Shown here piece by piece: positions 8,532-17,446 of a stretch of 64,000 nucleotides of DNA. The DNA is from Planctomycetota bacterium. Lineage in GTDB: Bacteria; Planctomycetota; Phycisphaerae; UBA1845. The position numbers were made by a program, and so were the translations under genes. The DNA is taken from the NCBI GenBank assembly GCA_030616775.1, contig JAUWWQ010000002.1, forward strand, positions 102,808 through 166,807. The letters are read 5' to 3'. Within the stretch, counting starts at the first letter, position 1; each line of letters begins with the position of its first letter. The notes beneath the pieces are model-generated. The model saw only the letters and a list, made by a program, of their open reading frames with translations, searched no databases and was not told the origin of the DNA.

Positions 8532-10091
8532 TTAAATGGCTCTGATCTCTACCCGGCTTCCGCCGGCTCGCTTCGCACGGTACATGAGTTTGTCGGCGGT
8601 GTTCAGCACAGCATCGAACTCTTGCTGTCGATTCGACGGATGGACGTACAGCAAGCCCGCACTCAGAGGTACCCGGGCTGATTGGCCTTCCTTTTGGACG
8701 GTCTTCGCTGCAGCATTAGAAATGATGCGTTCGACGATGTGGGCTGCATCCTTTTCGGTGCAGTCGTTGAGCAGAACGACGAACTCGTCTCCACCCATGC
8801 GTGCGATCAAACCGTGTTCGGGCACCGCTTCGGTAATTCCGGAGGCAACGGTCGTCAGGACGAGATCACCGAACTCGTGGCCCTGCTTGTCGTTAACCGC
8901 CTTGAATCTGTCGATGTCCAGGTACGCTACGGCGAAACCGATTCCGTAGCGAGCGGCCTTTGCCAGGAGTTCCTTCGCGTCAATCGTGAAGCTTTCGCGG
9001 TTCAACACGCCAGTCAACGGGTCGCGGGTGGTTTTGTCTTGGAGCTGGGCTTGTTGCCTGACAAGATCATTCATCTCCATACCCATGTTGGCGGCCTGTT
9101 GCACGAGTTCGTTGACCGTGCCTACGAGTTGCGTTGTGTTATCCGCTGCCTCACGGGTGGCCTGCTCCAGCAGTTCGGTTAGTTGAGTGTTAGGAGCCCC
9201 GCCCTCGTGGAAGAAACTGTAGACCTGATCGAACTCTCGCTGGACCTCCGTCAGATACGCCTTTGGGTCAGTGGAAGGGGCATGTTCCTGCAAGAACGCC
9301 CGTAGCGCGTTGGCATCGTCACGGTGCCATGCGTTCAGCATATGTGGGAAGAGAGACGCAACATAGGTCGCATCCGCGATGGCCCCTTGCTCGACAAATT
9401 CGCTGAGCTTCTGGTGGTTGTGGTGAAATGCTATTGCGTCAATAAACAGATCCGGAAGTTCCAGTTTCTGCGCCAACATGCGGCCGACCTCGGCATGATC
9501 TATACGGAACAACCCACGTTCCTTGCGCAACTGCATCTGAATACCGGCATCGGGATCCCGTAGTATCCGCAGCAACACTTCCTGCGCGGTGGAATACATA
9601 ACAGTGATCGCGAAATCCTGAAAGAGCCCGGCGACAAAGGCTTCGTCGGAGACCTTCGCATCAAACAGGCTTGCGTACTTCTTGCTCGCCACCGCCTTGC
9701 ATAGGGACGATTCCCAAAACATGCGCGACTCCTCGGCGGAAAGCCGCAGCTCGTTGTGTAGACCCGTCATGCAGTAGCTTATTGCCAGGGTTCGGACGGT
9801 CCCGAGCCCTAATAGGTTCACCGCAGTCCTCACGTTTGTCACTTTGTTTCGAACCCCGGCCCAGGAAGAGTTGGCCAGAGCGAGTATCTTGCTGCTGAGT
9901 GAGCTGTCGGCACTGATAATCTTGGCATAATCGGACGGATCAGCATCGGGGTTTTTTCCCAATTCGACGAATTTCATTGCGACGGCTGCTGTGGTGGGCA
10001 GGTACGATAGGGAATCGATCCGAGCTCGGATCTCCTGCTCCAGAGCGCCCGCCGAACTCACCATCTCGGTCTCGGCAGCAATCTGATTCAT
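8532..10091 (-). CDS. HDOD-domain diguanylate cyclase (HDOD-GGDEF)
   Basis: A 519-residue signalling protein. An N-terminal HDOD domain (about residues 20-220; SYLPTTAAVAMKFVELG, ADSSLSSKILALANS, AVNLLGLGTVRTLA) is followed by a linker and a C-terminal GGDEF domain (about 345-515; DPLTGVLNRESF, DIDRFKAVND, MGGDEFVV). The GGDEF signature is intact, so diguanylate cyclase activity is expected, making cyclic di-GMP from GTP in the cytoplasm. The ATG at 10091 has AAAGGG upstream and is preferred over a GTG 22 codons earlier. It is divergent from an HD-GYP gene of the opposite activity, which suggests a linked regulatory pair. Confidence 0.9.
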   Translation of the reverse strand: MNQIAAETEMVSSAGALEQEIRARIDSLSYLPTTAAVAMKFVELGKNPDADPSDYAKIISADSSLSSKILALANSSWAGVRNKVTNVRTAVNLLGLGTVRTLAISYCMTGLHNELRLSAEESRMFWESSLCKAVASKKYASLFDAKVSDEAFVAGLFQDFAITVMYSTAQEVLLRILRDPDAGIQMQLRKERGLFRIDHAEVGRMLAQKLELPDLFIDAIAFHHNHQKLSEFVEQGAIADATYVASLFPHMLNAWHRDDANALRAFLQEHAPSTDPKAYLTEVQREFDQVYSFFHEGGAPNTQLTELLEQATREAADNTTQLVGTVNELVQQAANMGMEMNDLVRQQAQLQDKTTRDPLTGVLNRESFTIDAKELLAKAARYGIGFAVAYLDIDRFKAVNDKQGHEFGDLVLTTVASGITEAVPEHGLIARMGGDEFVVLLNDCTEKDAAHIVERIISNAAAKTVQKEGQSARVPLSAGLLYVHPSNRQQEFDAVLNTADKLMYRAKRAGGSRVEIRAI

Positions 10092-10394
10092 TACGAATGC
10101 CCTTTCTATGCGCGGGATTGGACAGGCAGCACGAGTCTGATCGTGCGCCGACGACACTCCATATTGAGGTCCGCCGGGGGCATAACCCCGATGCCGGCGT
10201 GAGCCTAGACTGTCAGCAGGTTATCGGAATAGCGGGCTCCCTGCGGCTTGATCTTCTATCGTCTTTGCACCCAGGCAATTTGAAGAGTCTCTGCCGGGCA
10301 GTTTGATTAAAGGAGCGCTTGTTGTAGCAAAGGTGCCCGGCAGTCGCGACGATATTATCTTGTTGGTCCGATCCCCTTAGGTGGAGAGTGCCAC
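10092..10394. promoter_or_regulatory. Shared divergent control region of the cyclic-di-GMP gene pair
   Basis: About 300 bases separate the divergent starts of the HDOD-GGDEF and HD-GYP genes. Promoters for both must lie here. I do not see a confident consensus -35/-10 pair or an obvious riboswitch. GGTGGAGAG immediately precedes the HD-GYP ATG. Confidence 0.35.
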
Positions 10395-11429
10395 ATGGGT
10401 CCTCCAGCTCCGACTTCAAGATGTATCCTTCTAGTCGGCCCCGCCGAGGCGGCGCCGAGGCTGGATACGATTCTAAGCGCCGATTCGTGGCGATGCACGT
10501 GTTCCGAGACACCTTCGGGGGTGCTGCGCCGGCTTCGCTTTGAACAGGGAATCGACTTGGTGGTCCTGACGCCTGACGGGTCATTTGATTCCTACACGGA
10601 ACTATGCAGAGAGATCAAGTTTGACGCTCGGACGGCCTTCGTATCCGTAATATTTGTGCTGCCGTCTGACAATGCCCAGCGCCGGGCCGAAGTATACGGA
10701 GCGGGGGCAGACGATTGCATCCAGCTTCCGGCTTCACCCGAGGAGATTCTGCTGCGCTTGTCGAATGCTCTCCGTGCCAAGCGGGCCACCGACTCGCTGG
10801 AGGATTCCACGGCGGTCATCACGTCCCTGGCCACCGCTATCGAAGGGAGAGACGCTTACACACATGGGCACGTCGAACGCGTGTCCATGTATTCCGTCGA
10901 GATCGGTAAGCACATCGGCGTGGATAACGCGGGCCTGGCGGCGCTAAAGATCGGCGGGATCGTCCATGACATCGGCAAGGTCTCCGTTCCCGACTCCATT
11001 CTGAACAAGCCGGGAAAACTCAGCGAGGTCGAGATGGAACTGGTAAAGCGCCATCCCATCATCGGGTACCACATCCTCCAACCTTTGCGTGCGTTTCGCG
11101 ACGCTCTATCGATTGTCCGCTGGCACCACGAACGGCCCAACGGCAAGGGTTATCCCGACGGGCTTGAGGGTGACCGGTTGCCGTTGCTCCCCCGTATCGT
11201 GGCCGTAGCCGATTGCCTCGATGCCCTCAGTACACCGCGGCCCTACCGGCCAGCCGTTTCCCCTTCAGAGTGCGGAGAGATTCTCTCCGCGGCAGCCGAC
11301 AAAGAAGACCTCGATCCATCGCTGGTAGCAGCGCTCTTTGACGTACTGGGTAAGCGCGCCCCCACACTTGTCGGCATGTCTACAGAGTGCACGGTCGATC
11401 GCTGGAACGATCAGGGTTCGTCTGATTGA
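10395..11429 (+). CDS. HD-GYP domain phosphodiesterase with degenerate receiver domain
   Basis: A 344-residue protein. The first 130 residues have a response-regulator-like fold, but the catalytic residues are missing. The usual acidic pair is replaced around LVGPAEAAP, the phospho-acceptor position in DLVVLTPD is Thr, and the conserved Lys-Pro is Leu-Pro (IQLPASP). The HD-GYP domain (about 140-320) is complete: HGHVERV, HDIGKVSVPD, RHPIIGYHIL and HHERPNGKGYPDGL. It should hydrolyse cyclic di-GMP. GGTGGAGAG sits before the ATG. It is divergent from a diguanylate cyclase gene. The receiver probably works without phosphorylation, for example by protein contact. Confidence 0.92.
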   Translation: MGPPAPTSRCILLVGPAEAAPRLDTILSADSWRCTCSETPSGVLRRLRFEQGIDLVVLTPDGSFDSYTELCREIKFDARTAFVSVIFVLPSDNAQRRAEVYGAGADDCIQLPASPEEILLRLSNALRAKRATDSLEDSTAVITSLATAIEGRDAYTHGHVERVSMYSVEIGKHIGVDNAGLAALKIGGIVHDIGKVSVPDSILNKPGKLSEVEMELVKRHPIIGYHILQPLRAFRDALSIVRWHHERPNGKGYPDGLEGDRLPLLPRIVAVADCLDALSTPRPYRPAVSPSECGEILSAAADKEDLDPSLVAALFDVLGKRAPTLVGMSTECTVDRWNDQGSSD

Positions 11430-11581
11430 CCTTGGTGGTTCAGCCCTATTGTGGCCCGTTGGCGGTAATGCTGTTCTTGTTGGCCATCCCGCTTATGGGC
11501 ACTGGATCTCGAATGTCCCGGCATTGAAAACGTTGCGCGCGTACATACACACAAGGACTTCTCTGGTGCTTTGCGAGTGGC

Positions 11582-12832
11582 TTACGCACTGCCCAGCGTG
11601 ACCGTAACCATTCCGGCGTCGTGGATGATCAGGCCACGCTTATGGAAGCCGGTGACGACGGTAATCAACCAGTCAAGGGCCGGTTGGACTTCGGGAAAGA
11701 CTTTGATACCCGTTCCGTCCAAATCGGAGCCGGTCAAGTGTGGTGATACTAACGCTACGTGAACGCCACGATACCGCGGGTCCATCAGGTGTCGCAGTTT
11801 GACGGCCTTGTGGTCGCCGAGTTGATAACCTTCCTCTGCCACGATTCTTAGTGCCGAGCTGTAGTCACCAGCTCGGCGGAGCAGATTCAAGAAGGCATCC
11901 GGTCCAATGCCTTCGGAGCAGTTAGCCTCGAGGATGATCCCCCCGCCGTCGCGGACGGCCGGGTGATTGTTCTTCAGGCCCTTGTCAGCCTGATATAGAT
12001 TGCGGCCTAGAGGCAGCGGCACGCGTAGCCGCAGGATGTCAACCGGATTGGGAACAGGACGCACGTAGATCTGCCGAACCATTGGCAACAGGGCGTCGAT
12101 CACCTCAATCGGATCGCCGGCTGCGGCAGCAAGCAAAGCGTCGCCGCAAACCACCTCGCCGAGGGCACAGATGGTCTTGCCGGTTGATTCCAGGCGGCGA
12201 AGGATCCGGACGGCACCGTCGAAGACCGGATTGCCTTGCAGGCGGAGAATGTCCGACGATGGGCTCAAGGCTCCTTCGTGGTTGCGTTCGATGTCTTCGG
12301 CTGACAGGCAGCCGATGGTGACCGTCTTGTGGGGCCCGGTCAGGCCCGCGAAGTAGTGCGGCTCGAGGCTGCCGATTGGAAGCAGGAACCGGCTCTCAGC
12401 AACCCAGCGGTGCATCCGGACGCCGCCGACCAGAGCAAGTGACCCCGCATCCGTGGCGTCGTGCCAGGCGATTTCATCAACGCTCAATCCGCATCCGGCG
12501 AAGGTGGCTTCCTCGAACTCGCGACGCTCCCGAGCCAAGAAGCGATGAGCGCCCGTTGCCACGATGGCGCGAAATCGTGGGACTCGCGCCAGCGCGTTGG
12601 TCCACACAGCGGACTCTGCGATAAGCCGTGCCAGAGCAACTAAAGCCGGTCGGGTCTGCGTAGCGCGATGCGGATCGTTGACCAGCAATAAGATGCGTTC
12701 GTCCGCTTGTGCAGCCGATTGCAGGAAATCCTCGAGCTTGCCGCTCGCCGACAAGGCCTCTTTCAGAACGTCCCCGGCCGCTCCAAGTTGCGGTGGTAAC
12801 GCAGGTGATACGGTTTCCCAAGTAATGTTCAC
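11582..12832 (-). CDS. LarA-family (nickel-pincer-nucleotide racemase-like) protein
   Basis: A 416-residue member of the LarA/DUF2088 family, whose best-known member is the nickel-dependent lactate racemase. Supporting motifs are NDPHRATQT early on, IVATGAHR, the block EPHYFAGLTGPHKTVTIG and ADKGLKNNHPAVRDGGG in the C-terminal half. In LarA the equivalent of the Lys in the GPHK segment holds the pyridinium cofactor, and that Lys is retained. The substrate is likely a hydroxy acid but not necessarily lactate, since the family is broad. The start is a GTG with weak upstream signal. The cofactor genes larB, larC and larE are not in this window. A MobA-like gene lies upstream on the same strand. 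Confidence 0.8.
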   Translation of the reverse strand: MNITWETVSPALPPQLGAAGDVLKEALSASGKLEDFLQSAAQADERILLLVNDPHRATQTRPALVALARLIAESAVWTNALARVPRFRAIVATGAHRFLARERREFEEATFAGCGLSVDEIAWHDATDAGSLALVGGVRMHRWVAESRFLLPIGSLEPHYFAGLTGPHKTVTIGCLSAEDIERNHEGALSPSSDILRLQGNPVFDGAVRILRRLESTGKTICALGEVVCGDALLAAAAGDPIEVIDALLPMVRQIYVRPVPNPVDILRLRVPLPLGRNLYQADKGLKNNHPAVRDGGGIILEANCSEGIGPDAFLNLLRRAGDYSSALRIVAEEGYQLGDHKAVKLRHLMDPRYRGVHVALVSPHLTGSDLDGTGIKVFPEVQPALDWLITVVTGFHKRGLIIHDAGMVTVTLGSA

Positions 12833-12970
12833 GGGCTTGTTCGCCTGCGGGTCGAGGTTCGGAACGTTGGGCGCATCGATACACAGGCCGCGGCGCCCAC
12901 CCGTTGCTGACCGTTATATCTGGAAAGTATCGACTTGGGTTCCACGCTTCAATAGCGACGACCTTCGAAT

Positions 12971-13041
12971 CAATCCACCCAATCCCCAATCGACAATCCC
13001 CAATCCCTAATCCCCAATCGACAATCCGCAATCCCCAATCG
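12971..13041. repeat. Short tandem repeat of a CAATCCCCAAT-type unit
   Basis: About 70 bases made of imperfect repeats of CAATCCCCAAT and ATCGACAATCC units, lying between two minus-strand genes. On the other strand it reads as ATTGGGGATTG runs. The period is irregular (roughly 8 to 14 bases) and there are no unique spacers, so it is a simple-sequence array rather than a CRISPR. Confidence 0.85.
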
Positions 13042-13052
13042 AAACGGTGTCT

Positions 13053-13724
13053 TCACAACTGCTCGTAATCTTCGAGCGTATCAACATCTTGCGTCACGCC
13101 CGGCTCATCTGTCTCAACCAGGTGTATACGGTCCGGGTGGGTCCGGGCGAGCTGTCGGAGGCCATGTGTGAGGCTGTAGATGGTCGGCCGCAAGCTAAGA
13201 GGAAAGATGATCGGATGGCCACGCTTGCCCTCGTATGTTGCGATCACAATGCGTCGCGGATCGGTCCTGAAGGCAGCGATACACTTCCGACACGCATCCG
13301 CGGTAATCGTCGGCATGTCCGCGGGCACCACGAGCACGCCGTCGGTGGGAGATGGCGAATCGCCAACAGCCGACAGCGAATGTGCCTCGGCAAGTCCGGC
13401 CAGTGCGATACGGATCGAGTCGATCATTTCGCTGTCAGCGTCGTCGTTGATTGCTGTTCCCACGCGTTCGTCGTCAGGCAGGTCCAGTCTCTTGACAAGG
13501 TCGTTGCGGGTGACAACCACGACGCCGGTGACACCGGCATCGAGAATCGTACGGGCGACGGTGCCCACGATCGTGGAGTTGCCATAAGGCAATGCCTGCT
13601 TGGGGCGGCCTACGCGCCGGCCCATCCCGGCGGCCGGGATGATGCCCCAGATCCCCACCGGCCGGTCTCGCGATGTGTTGATTTCCTTCATGATCGGGCC
13701 GAGAACATCTACCACCTGCATCAC
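13053..13724 (-). CDS. MobA/MocA-like nucleotidyltransferase
   Basis: A 223-residue NTP-transferase domain protein. The nucleotide-binding signature IPAAGMGRRVGRPKQALPYG is present, with the acidic metal site VVPADMPTITAD near residue 140 and RGHPIIFP further on, as in molybdenum cofactor cytidylyl- or guanylyltransferases (MocA/MobA). It would transfer a nucleotide to a molybdopterin or another phosphorylated acceptor in the cytoplasm. Start uncertain: a GTG-ATG pair at 13724 or an ATG at 13691; none has a good Shine-Dalgarno. It is upstream of the LarA-like gene on the same strand, separated by a tandem repeat, and divergent from the THEP1 gene. No molybdoenzyme is encoded nearby. Confidence 0.82.
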   Translation of the reverse strand: MMQVVDVLGPIMKEINTSRDRPVGIWGIIPAAGMGRRVGRPKQALPYGNSTIVGTVARTILDAGVTGVVVVTRNDLVKRLDLPDDERVGTAINDDADSEMIDSIRIALAGLAEAHSLSAVGDSPSPTDGVLVVPADMPTITADACRKCIAAFRTDPRRIVIATYEGKRGHPIIFPLSLRPTIYSLTHGLRQLARTHPDRIHLVETDEPGVTQDVDTLEDYEQL

Positions 13725-13818
13725 AAATTAGCAAGCTGTCGTGCTGCTGCAGGTGCGCGTCTTGGGCCGGCTTTGTGTAGTATGCGGGTGCGAGCGGGCC
13801 GAAAACGGAGCGTGGGCG

Positions 13819-14367
13819 ATGAGTGACTGCGGGACGGAATTCAAAGGCAATATACTGCTGACCGGCGCGCCGGGTATCGGCAAAACGACGGTCATGGTCC
13901 GACTGGCTGAGCTCTTGGCGGACCGGGCAATGGCCGGGTTCTACACCGAGGAGATTCGCAAGTCCGGGCAGCGGCAGGGGTTTCGGGCGGTCACGTTTTC
14001 CGGGCAGATTGGGGTGCTCGCCCACATCGGGTTCAAAAGCAAGTCACGCGTTGGCCGATATGGGGTCGATGTCGCCGCCTTCGAGCAACTGGTGATGCCG
14101 GAACTGTCGCACCGGGCGGACCTGATCCTGATCGACGAGATCGGGAAGATGGAATGCTATTCATCAGCCTTCGTGACGACGGTGCGGGACTTGCTTAACG
14201 CCTCCACACGCGTCGTTGCAACGGTAGCAGTCTCCGGCGGCGGCTTCATCGCCGAGGTCAAGGCCAGGCCGGACGTCCAAATCTGGAAGGTCGGGCACGA
14301 CAACCGCGACCGGTTGCCCCGCCAACTGGCCGACCTCTTGTCGCTCACCAAAGATCGCCACAACTGA
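13819..14367 (+). CDS. THEP1-family nucleoside-triphosphatase
   Basis: A 182-residue P-loop NTPase of the THEP1/DUF265 family. The Walker A motif is LLTGAPGIGKTT near the N-terminus, Walker B is LILIDEIGKME near residue 105, and the family block AGFYTEEIRKSGQRQGF lies between. These enzymes slowly hydrolyse several NTPs, and their physiological role is unsettled. The ATG at 13819 follows GGAG at 8 bases, so I prefer it to an upstream start 26 codons earlier. Length and motifs match the family (about 175-190 residues). It is divergent from the MobA-like gene and convergent with a large lipoprotein gene. Confidence 0.9.
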   Translation: MSDCGTEFKGNILLTGAPGIGKTTVMVRLAELLADRAMAGFYTEEIRKSGQRQGFRAVTFSGQIGVLAHIGFKSKSRVGRYGVDVAAFEQLVMPELSHRADLILIDEIGKMECYSSAFVTTVRDLLNASTRVVATVAVSGGGFIAEVKARPDVQIWKVGHDNRDRLPRQLADLLSLTKDRHN

Positions 14368-14431
14368 GCCATTCACCGTTCGGCACGTGGGGCGGCTGGC
14401 ACAAACAGCTCCCTGATCCGCCGGTCGCGGG

Positions 14432-16789
14432 CTAGGGCATCGGCGGGAACTCTGGAAACTCGAAGTCGGGGAATGAGAACAGGCTTCGGGTGATGCCCGC
14501 CGAGCCGATCACTTGTACGATGCCGTTTCCACCAACCCGATTCAACGGGACCATTACCTCGGTATCACGAGTCCGGGAAACAGTCAGAATTGTGATTTCG
14601 CCTTCATCTAACAGCCGGGCGGTCGCTTCCGCCGAAACCGTTCCCGATCCGCTGTCGGCGAACGGGCACTGAATGATCACGTTTGTAGACGTTACGGTAA
14701 ACGTGCCGTCGGGATTCTGCACCTGGCTACTGTTAATGGTCGAGAGCGAGATCTTCACCAAGTCGGCCGGATCACCCGGGACCCAGCTTACTGTTAGCGG
14801 CGAACCGGCACCTATCGATAGCTCAGGGTCGGTCAGATCGGGCGATGTGATCACAAGCTCATCGGGGACCTCGGCGGAGGCGGTAAAGGCCCCGATGTCC
14901 GCTCCACCCGGGAACTCAAACGTGATCGTTTGTCCGGCGTCGAATCCCAAGGCCAGGAGTTCCTCTCCAGACAACTCCGGACTATACAAGCCCGCCATAA
15001 ATGGCAGCGGCGGATCGAACATTGCAGGATCCCCGGGTAGCATCTCCACGCTGATCCCGTTATTACGGGCCTGGCCGGGGGAACCCGGATCCAACGCCCC
15101 GATGCCGGTGAGGAAGCCGTCCCCGAAATCGAAGTCCTCTGACATCGTGAACGTAGACACCATGGTGGTAACGATGCACCCGGCAACTTCGTCTATTTCA
15201 GTGGTCACGCCGCCGAACGAAAACTCATCACCAGCCTCGGGATTGGCGATGAAGAAACTGCCGGCCAGCGTGAAACCGGACGACTCGAACGATCCGAACC
15301 CCGGGATGGCGTTTATAGTCACGTGCTTGCCGGCCTGGAGACTGCCAACGGTGTCACCGTCCTCCGGTAGTGTCAGGCTAAGGTTTGCAGAGGCGCAGGC
15401 CCCTTCACCGCAGGTACTCGCGGCAAACGTCGTCACTTGGATGGAAGGGCGGTTTTCGGCGAAGACGAATACGTCGCTTGATGACGGCGCTCTGGCACAA
15501 AAAGACCCGTCCGCCCCGGTCTGCACAGCCTCGCCGGGAACGACATAGACGGTGACGCCGGCCTGTCCGTTGCCGTCTTCGTCCAGCACGCGGCCCATTA
15601 TGCAGGCATCGAGCGCCACGGATATGTCTCCAATGTTCAGACAGCCACCGGTCTGGCAGCTTGCCGAAACGTCAGGGACCGTCACCTCGCGGGTGGCGAT
15701 CGCCGTGGCCGAACCGTTGAGGCGGACCTCGATCTGAACAAGGGACCCGCGCTTGACGTCCACGCAGAAGGTACCGTCGCTGCTGGTATGGGCGGTGCTG
15801 GTTCCGTTGTAGTCAACACCGACCGCGGTGATCAACGCACCCGTCACCGGGCTGCCGTTTGAGACGACGCGCCCGGTAATGCAGTGTTTCTGGTCCACTG
15901 GTACATCGCAGTTCCAGGCGCTGAAATGGTCCACCTCGGCGAACCAGGCCAACCGCCCGGAGCCGTCCGATGCTTCCCGAACTTCGCCCTCGCCGGCCTC
16001 CGTCCAGGTGGCAGTAGCCTCATCGAACTCCCACAGTGGGATCGTATCGCCCACGGCGAAGTCATCCTGGGCGTTGTCCGGCAGGACATACTCGATGACC
16101 GCGGTTGCCCCCGGGGCCAGATTCACGGGCTCGCCGTCTTGGGTCGCCTCATAGATGGCAAAGCCGAAGGATTCCAACGTGACCGGGCTACCGTCCGTCC
16201 CTTGGGCGGACTCGAAACCGCCCGGGAAAGCCATGACACCGTCGCCGCTGGAGTCGAAGAACGTTGCAGCCAGCTCGACCTCGCCCGATACCGGGTTTCC
16301 TTCGGCATCGACCAAGGTACCGCCTTCGATGGTCACAGCCGAGTCGCCGCTCCGCTGCGTGGAGGTGGCGTCTGCATCGAACAAGACCGCCGGGGCGGCC
16401 TCGGCCATGATGACACAGCCGACCGTGACGTCACTGCTCAATTGCACGGTAAAGGCCTTGGCGGTCGTTGCGAATCCCTCCTTGCGGAAGGTGGCGACTA
16501 CGGTGTCGCCCGGAGTCAGCGCCGTGAAGGAATAAAACCCGTGGTCGTCGGTTGTGGCGGAGAGCCCTGTGCTCAGGCTGACAGCCACCCCGGCGATCGG
16601 TTTGCCGTCGAGAGAAGACACTTGCCCGGCGAGTACGCCGCCGGCTCCATCACCATTCGTGCCGTTGCCATCGGTGGTACCGTCTGGACCGCTGCCGTCT
16701 CCGACTGGGGCGCAACTTAACCCGACTGCCGATAGCCCAATGGCGAATAGACCTACCGCCAACGAGTAGCTCGTCTGCTGAGAGGTCAC
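14432..16789 (-). CDS. Large predicted lipoprotein with carboxypeptidase-regulatory-like domains
   Basis: A 785-residue exported protein. The start is the GTG at 16789, 6 bases after AAAGGAG; the frame stays open 62 codons upstream without signal. Residues 1-25 form a hydrophobic signal ending ...SAVGLSC, probably a lipidated Cys although the lipobox is not classical. A low-complexity Gly/Asp/Thr linker follows. At least three carboxypeptidase-regulatory-like beta-sandwich repeats follow, recognisable from GQVSSLDGKPIAGVAV, GRVVSNGSPVTGALI and GRVLDEDGNGQAGVTVYV, each with a DGxF turn. The C-terminal 250 residues are unassigned beta-rich sequence. Function is probably structural or adhesive at the outer surface. 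Confidence 0.8.
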   Translation of the reverse strand: MTSQQTSYSLAVGLFAIGLSAVGLSCAPVGDGSGPDGTTDGNGTNGDGAGGVLAGQVSSLDGKPIAGVAVSLSTGLSATTDDHGFYSFTALTPGDTVVATFRKEGFATTAKAFTVQLSSDVTVGCVIMAEAAPAVLFDADATSTQRSGDSAVTIEGGTLVDAEGNPVSGEVELAATFFDSSGDGVMAFPGGFESAQGTDGSPVTLESFGFAIYEATQDGEPVNLAPGATAVIEYVLPDNAQDDFAVGDTIPLWEFDEATATWTEAGEGEVREASDGSGRLAWFAEVDHFSAWNCDVPVDQKHCITGRVVSNGSPVTGALITAVGVDYNGTSTAHTSSDGTFCVDVKRGSLVQIEVRLNGSATAIATREVTVPDVSASCQTGGCLNIGDISVALDACIMGRVLDEDGNGQAGVTVYVVPGEAVQTGADGSFCARAPSSSDVFVFAENRPSIQVTTFAASTCGEGACASANLSLTLPEDGDTVGSLQAGKHVTINAIPGFGSFESSGFTLAGSFFIANPEAGDEFSFGGVTTEIDEVAGCIVTTMVSTFTMSEDFDFGDGFLTGIGALDPGSPGQARNNGISVEMLPGDPAMFDPPLPFMAGLYSPELSGEELLALGFDAGQTITFEFPGGADIGAFTASAEVPDELVITSPDLTDPELSIGAGSPLTVSWVPGDPADLVKISLSTINSSQVQNPDGTFTVTSTNVIIQCPFADSGSGTVSAEATARLLDEGEITILTVSRTRDTEVMVPLNRVGGNGIVQVIGSAGITRSLFSFPDFEFPEFPPMP

Positions 16790-17086
16790 CACGTGCTCCT
16801 TTTTCGTACCTGTTAAGCCGGCCCTGCCGGGACGGACCGCGCGTCCCGGAGTGTTGCCCGACGTTGACTGCCGGGCGCATGCTATGGCAGGGGCGTCTGC
16901 CGTCAATGCAGAGGCTTTCGGAGCCATCGCGGGACGTCGCCGAGGGCCATACCCGATGTCCGGCGATGATCTCACGGGTTACGCCTAGATGGTTGGAACG
17001 CCGGCGTCCGGGCCGCTTGTGTGGGCCGAAACCGCCCCACCTCTGGGATATGCCAGCCTTTGCGTGCTCCGCAGCGGTCCACACCA

Positions 17087-17189
17087 GGTGCATTCCGAAT
17101 AAGGTGGCAGACTCCACATGGTGTGGCATCGCCCAGTGGGGCCGTGGCTTGGCGTCTCCACGGCCTGTCCCGCCTGCGGCGGGTCAGAC
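17087..17189 (+). repeat. Dispersed intergenic repeat, copy 1
   Basis: This stretch matches the reverse complement of 28393-28500. Shared blocks include GGTGCAT-CCGAA, GTGTGGCA, GGCCGTGGC and the 3' block CCACGGCCTGTCCCGCCTG. It contains the palindrome CCCGCCTGCGGCGGG, able to form a hairpin. The copies are diverged but clearly related by eye. Confidence 0.75.
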
Positions 17190-17231
17190 GGTGCCACCCC
17201 CTCTGGGATGCACCCCCGTCGCCCCGGGAGA

Positions 17232-17261
17232 TTCGACGGCGACGCGTTTTGCTGGTATAAA
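17232..17261 (+). promoter_or_regulatory. Candidate sigma70-type promoter for speD-speE
   Basis: TTCGAC at 17232-17237 and TATAAA at 17256-17261 with 18 bases between. It lies about 185 bases upstream of the speD start, after the dispersed repeat. Sequence match only. Confidence 0.35.
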
Positions 17262-17446
17262 GATGAGTTCGGTGGCCGCTGGCGCGGTCTATGGCACGTT
17301 ACGGCGTGCTTGGTCCCCGATCGCTCTGCGACCCTTCCCACTCTGTGGACGACTGGTCCGGGTCGGTCGGCGGGAGGTGAGGTACTTCGTGCCCGGGTCC
17401 GACAGACGAAGATCCCGGGTATGGCGCGGTTACGGAGTATTCAGCC

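Larger units (their letters stand above)
16790..17446. other. Intergenic region carrying a dispersed repeat and the speD promoter
   Basis: About 650 bases between the divergent lipoprotein and speD genes. It contains one copy of a roughly 105-base dispersed repeat (17087-17189) and a candidate promoter (17232-17261). The remainder has no recognisable gene. Confidence 0.5.

Noticed and set aside
12971..13041. Possible CRISPR array
   Set aside because: Units are too short, imperfect and without unique spacers, and no cas gene is nearby.
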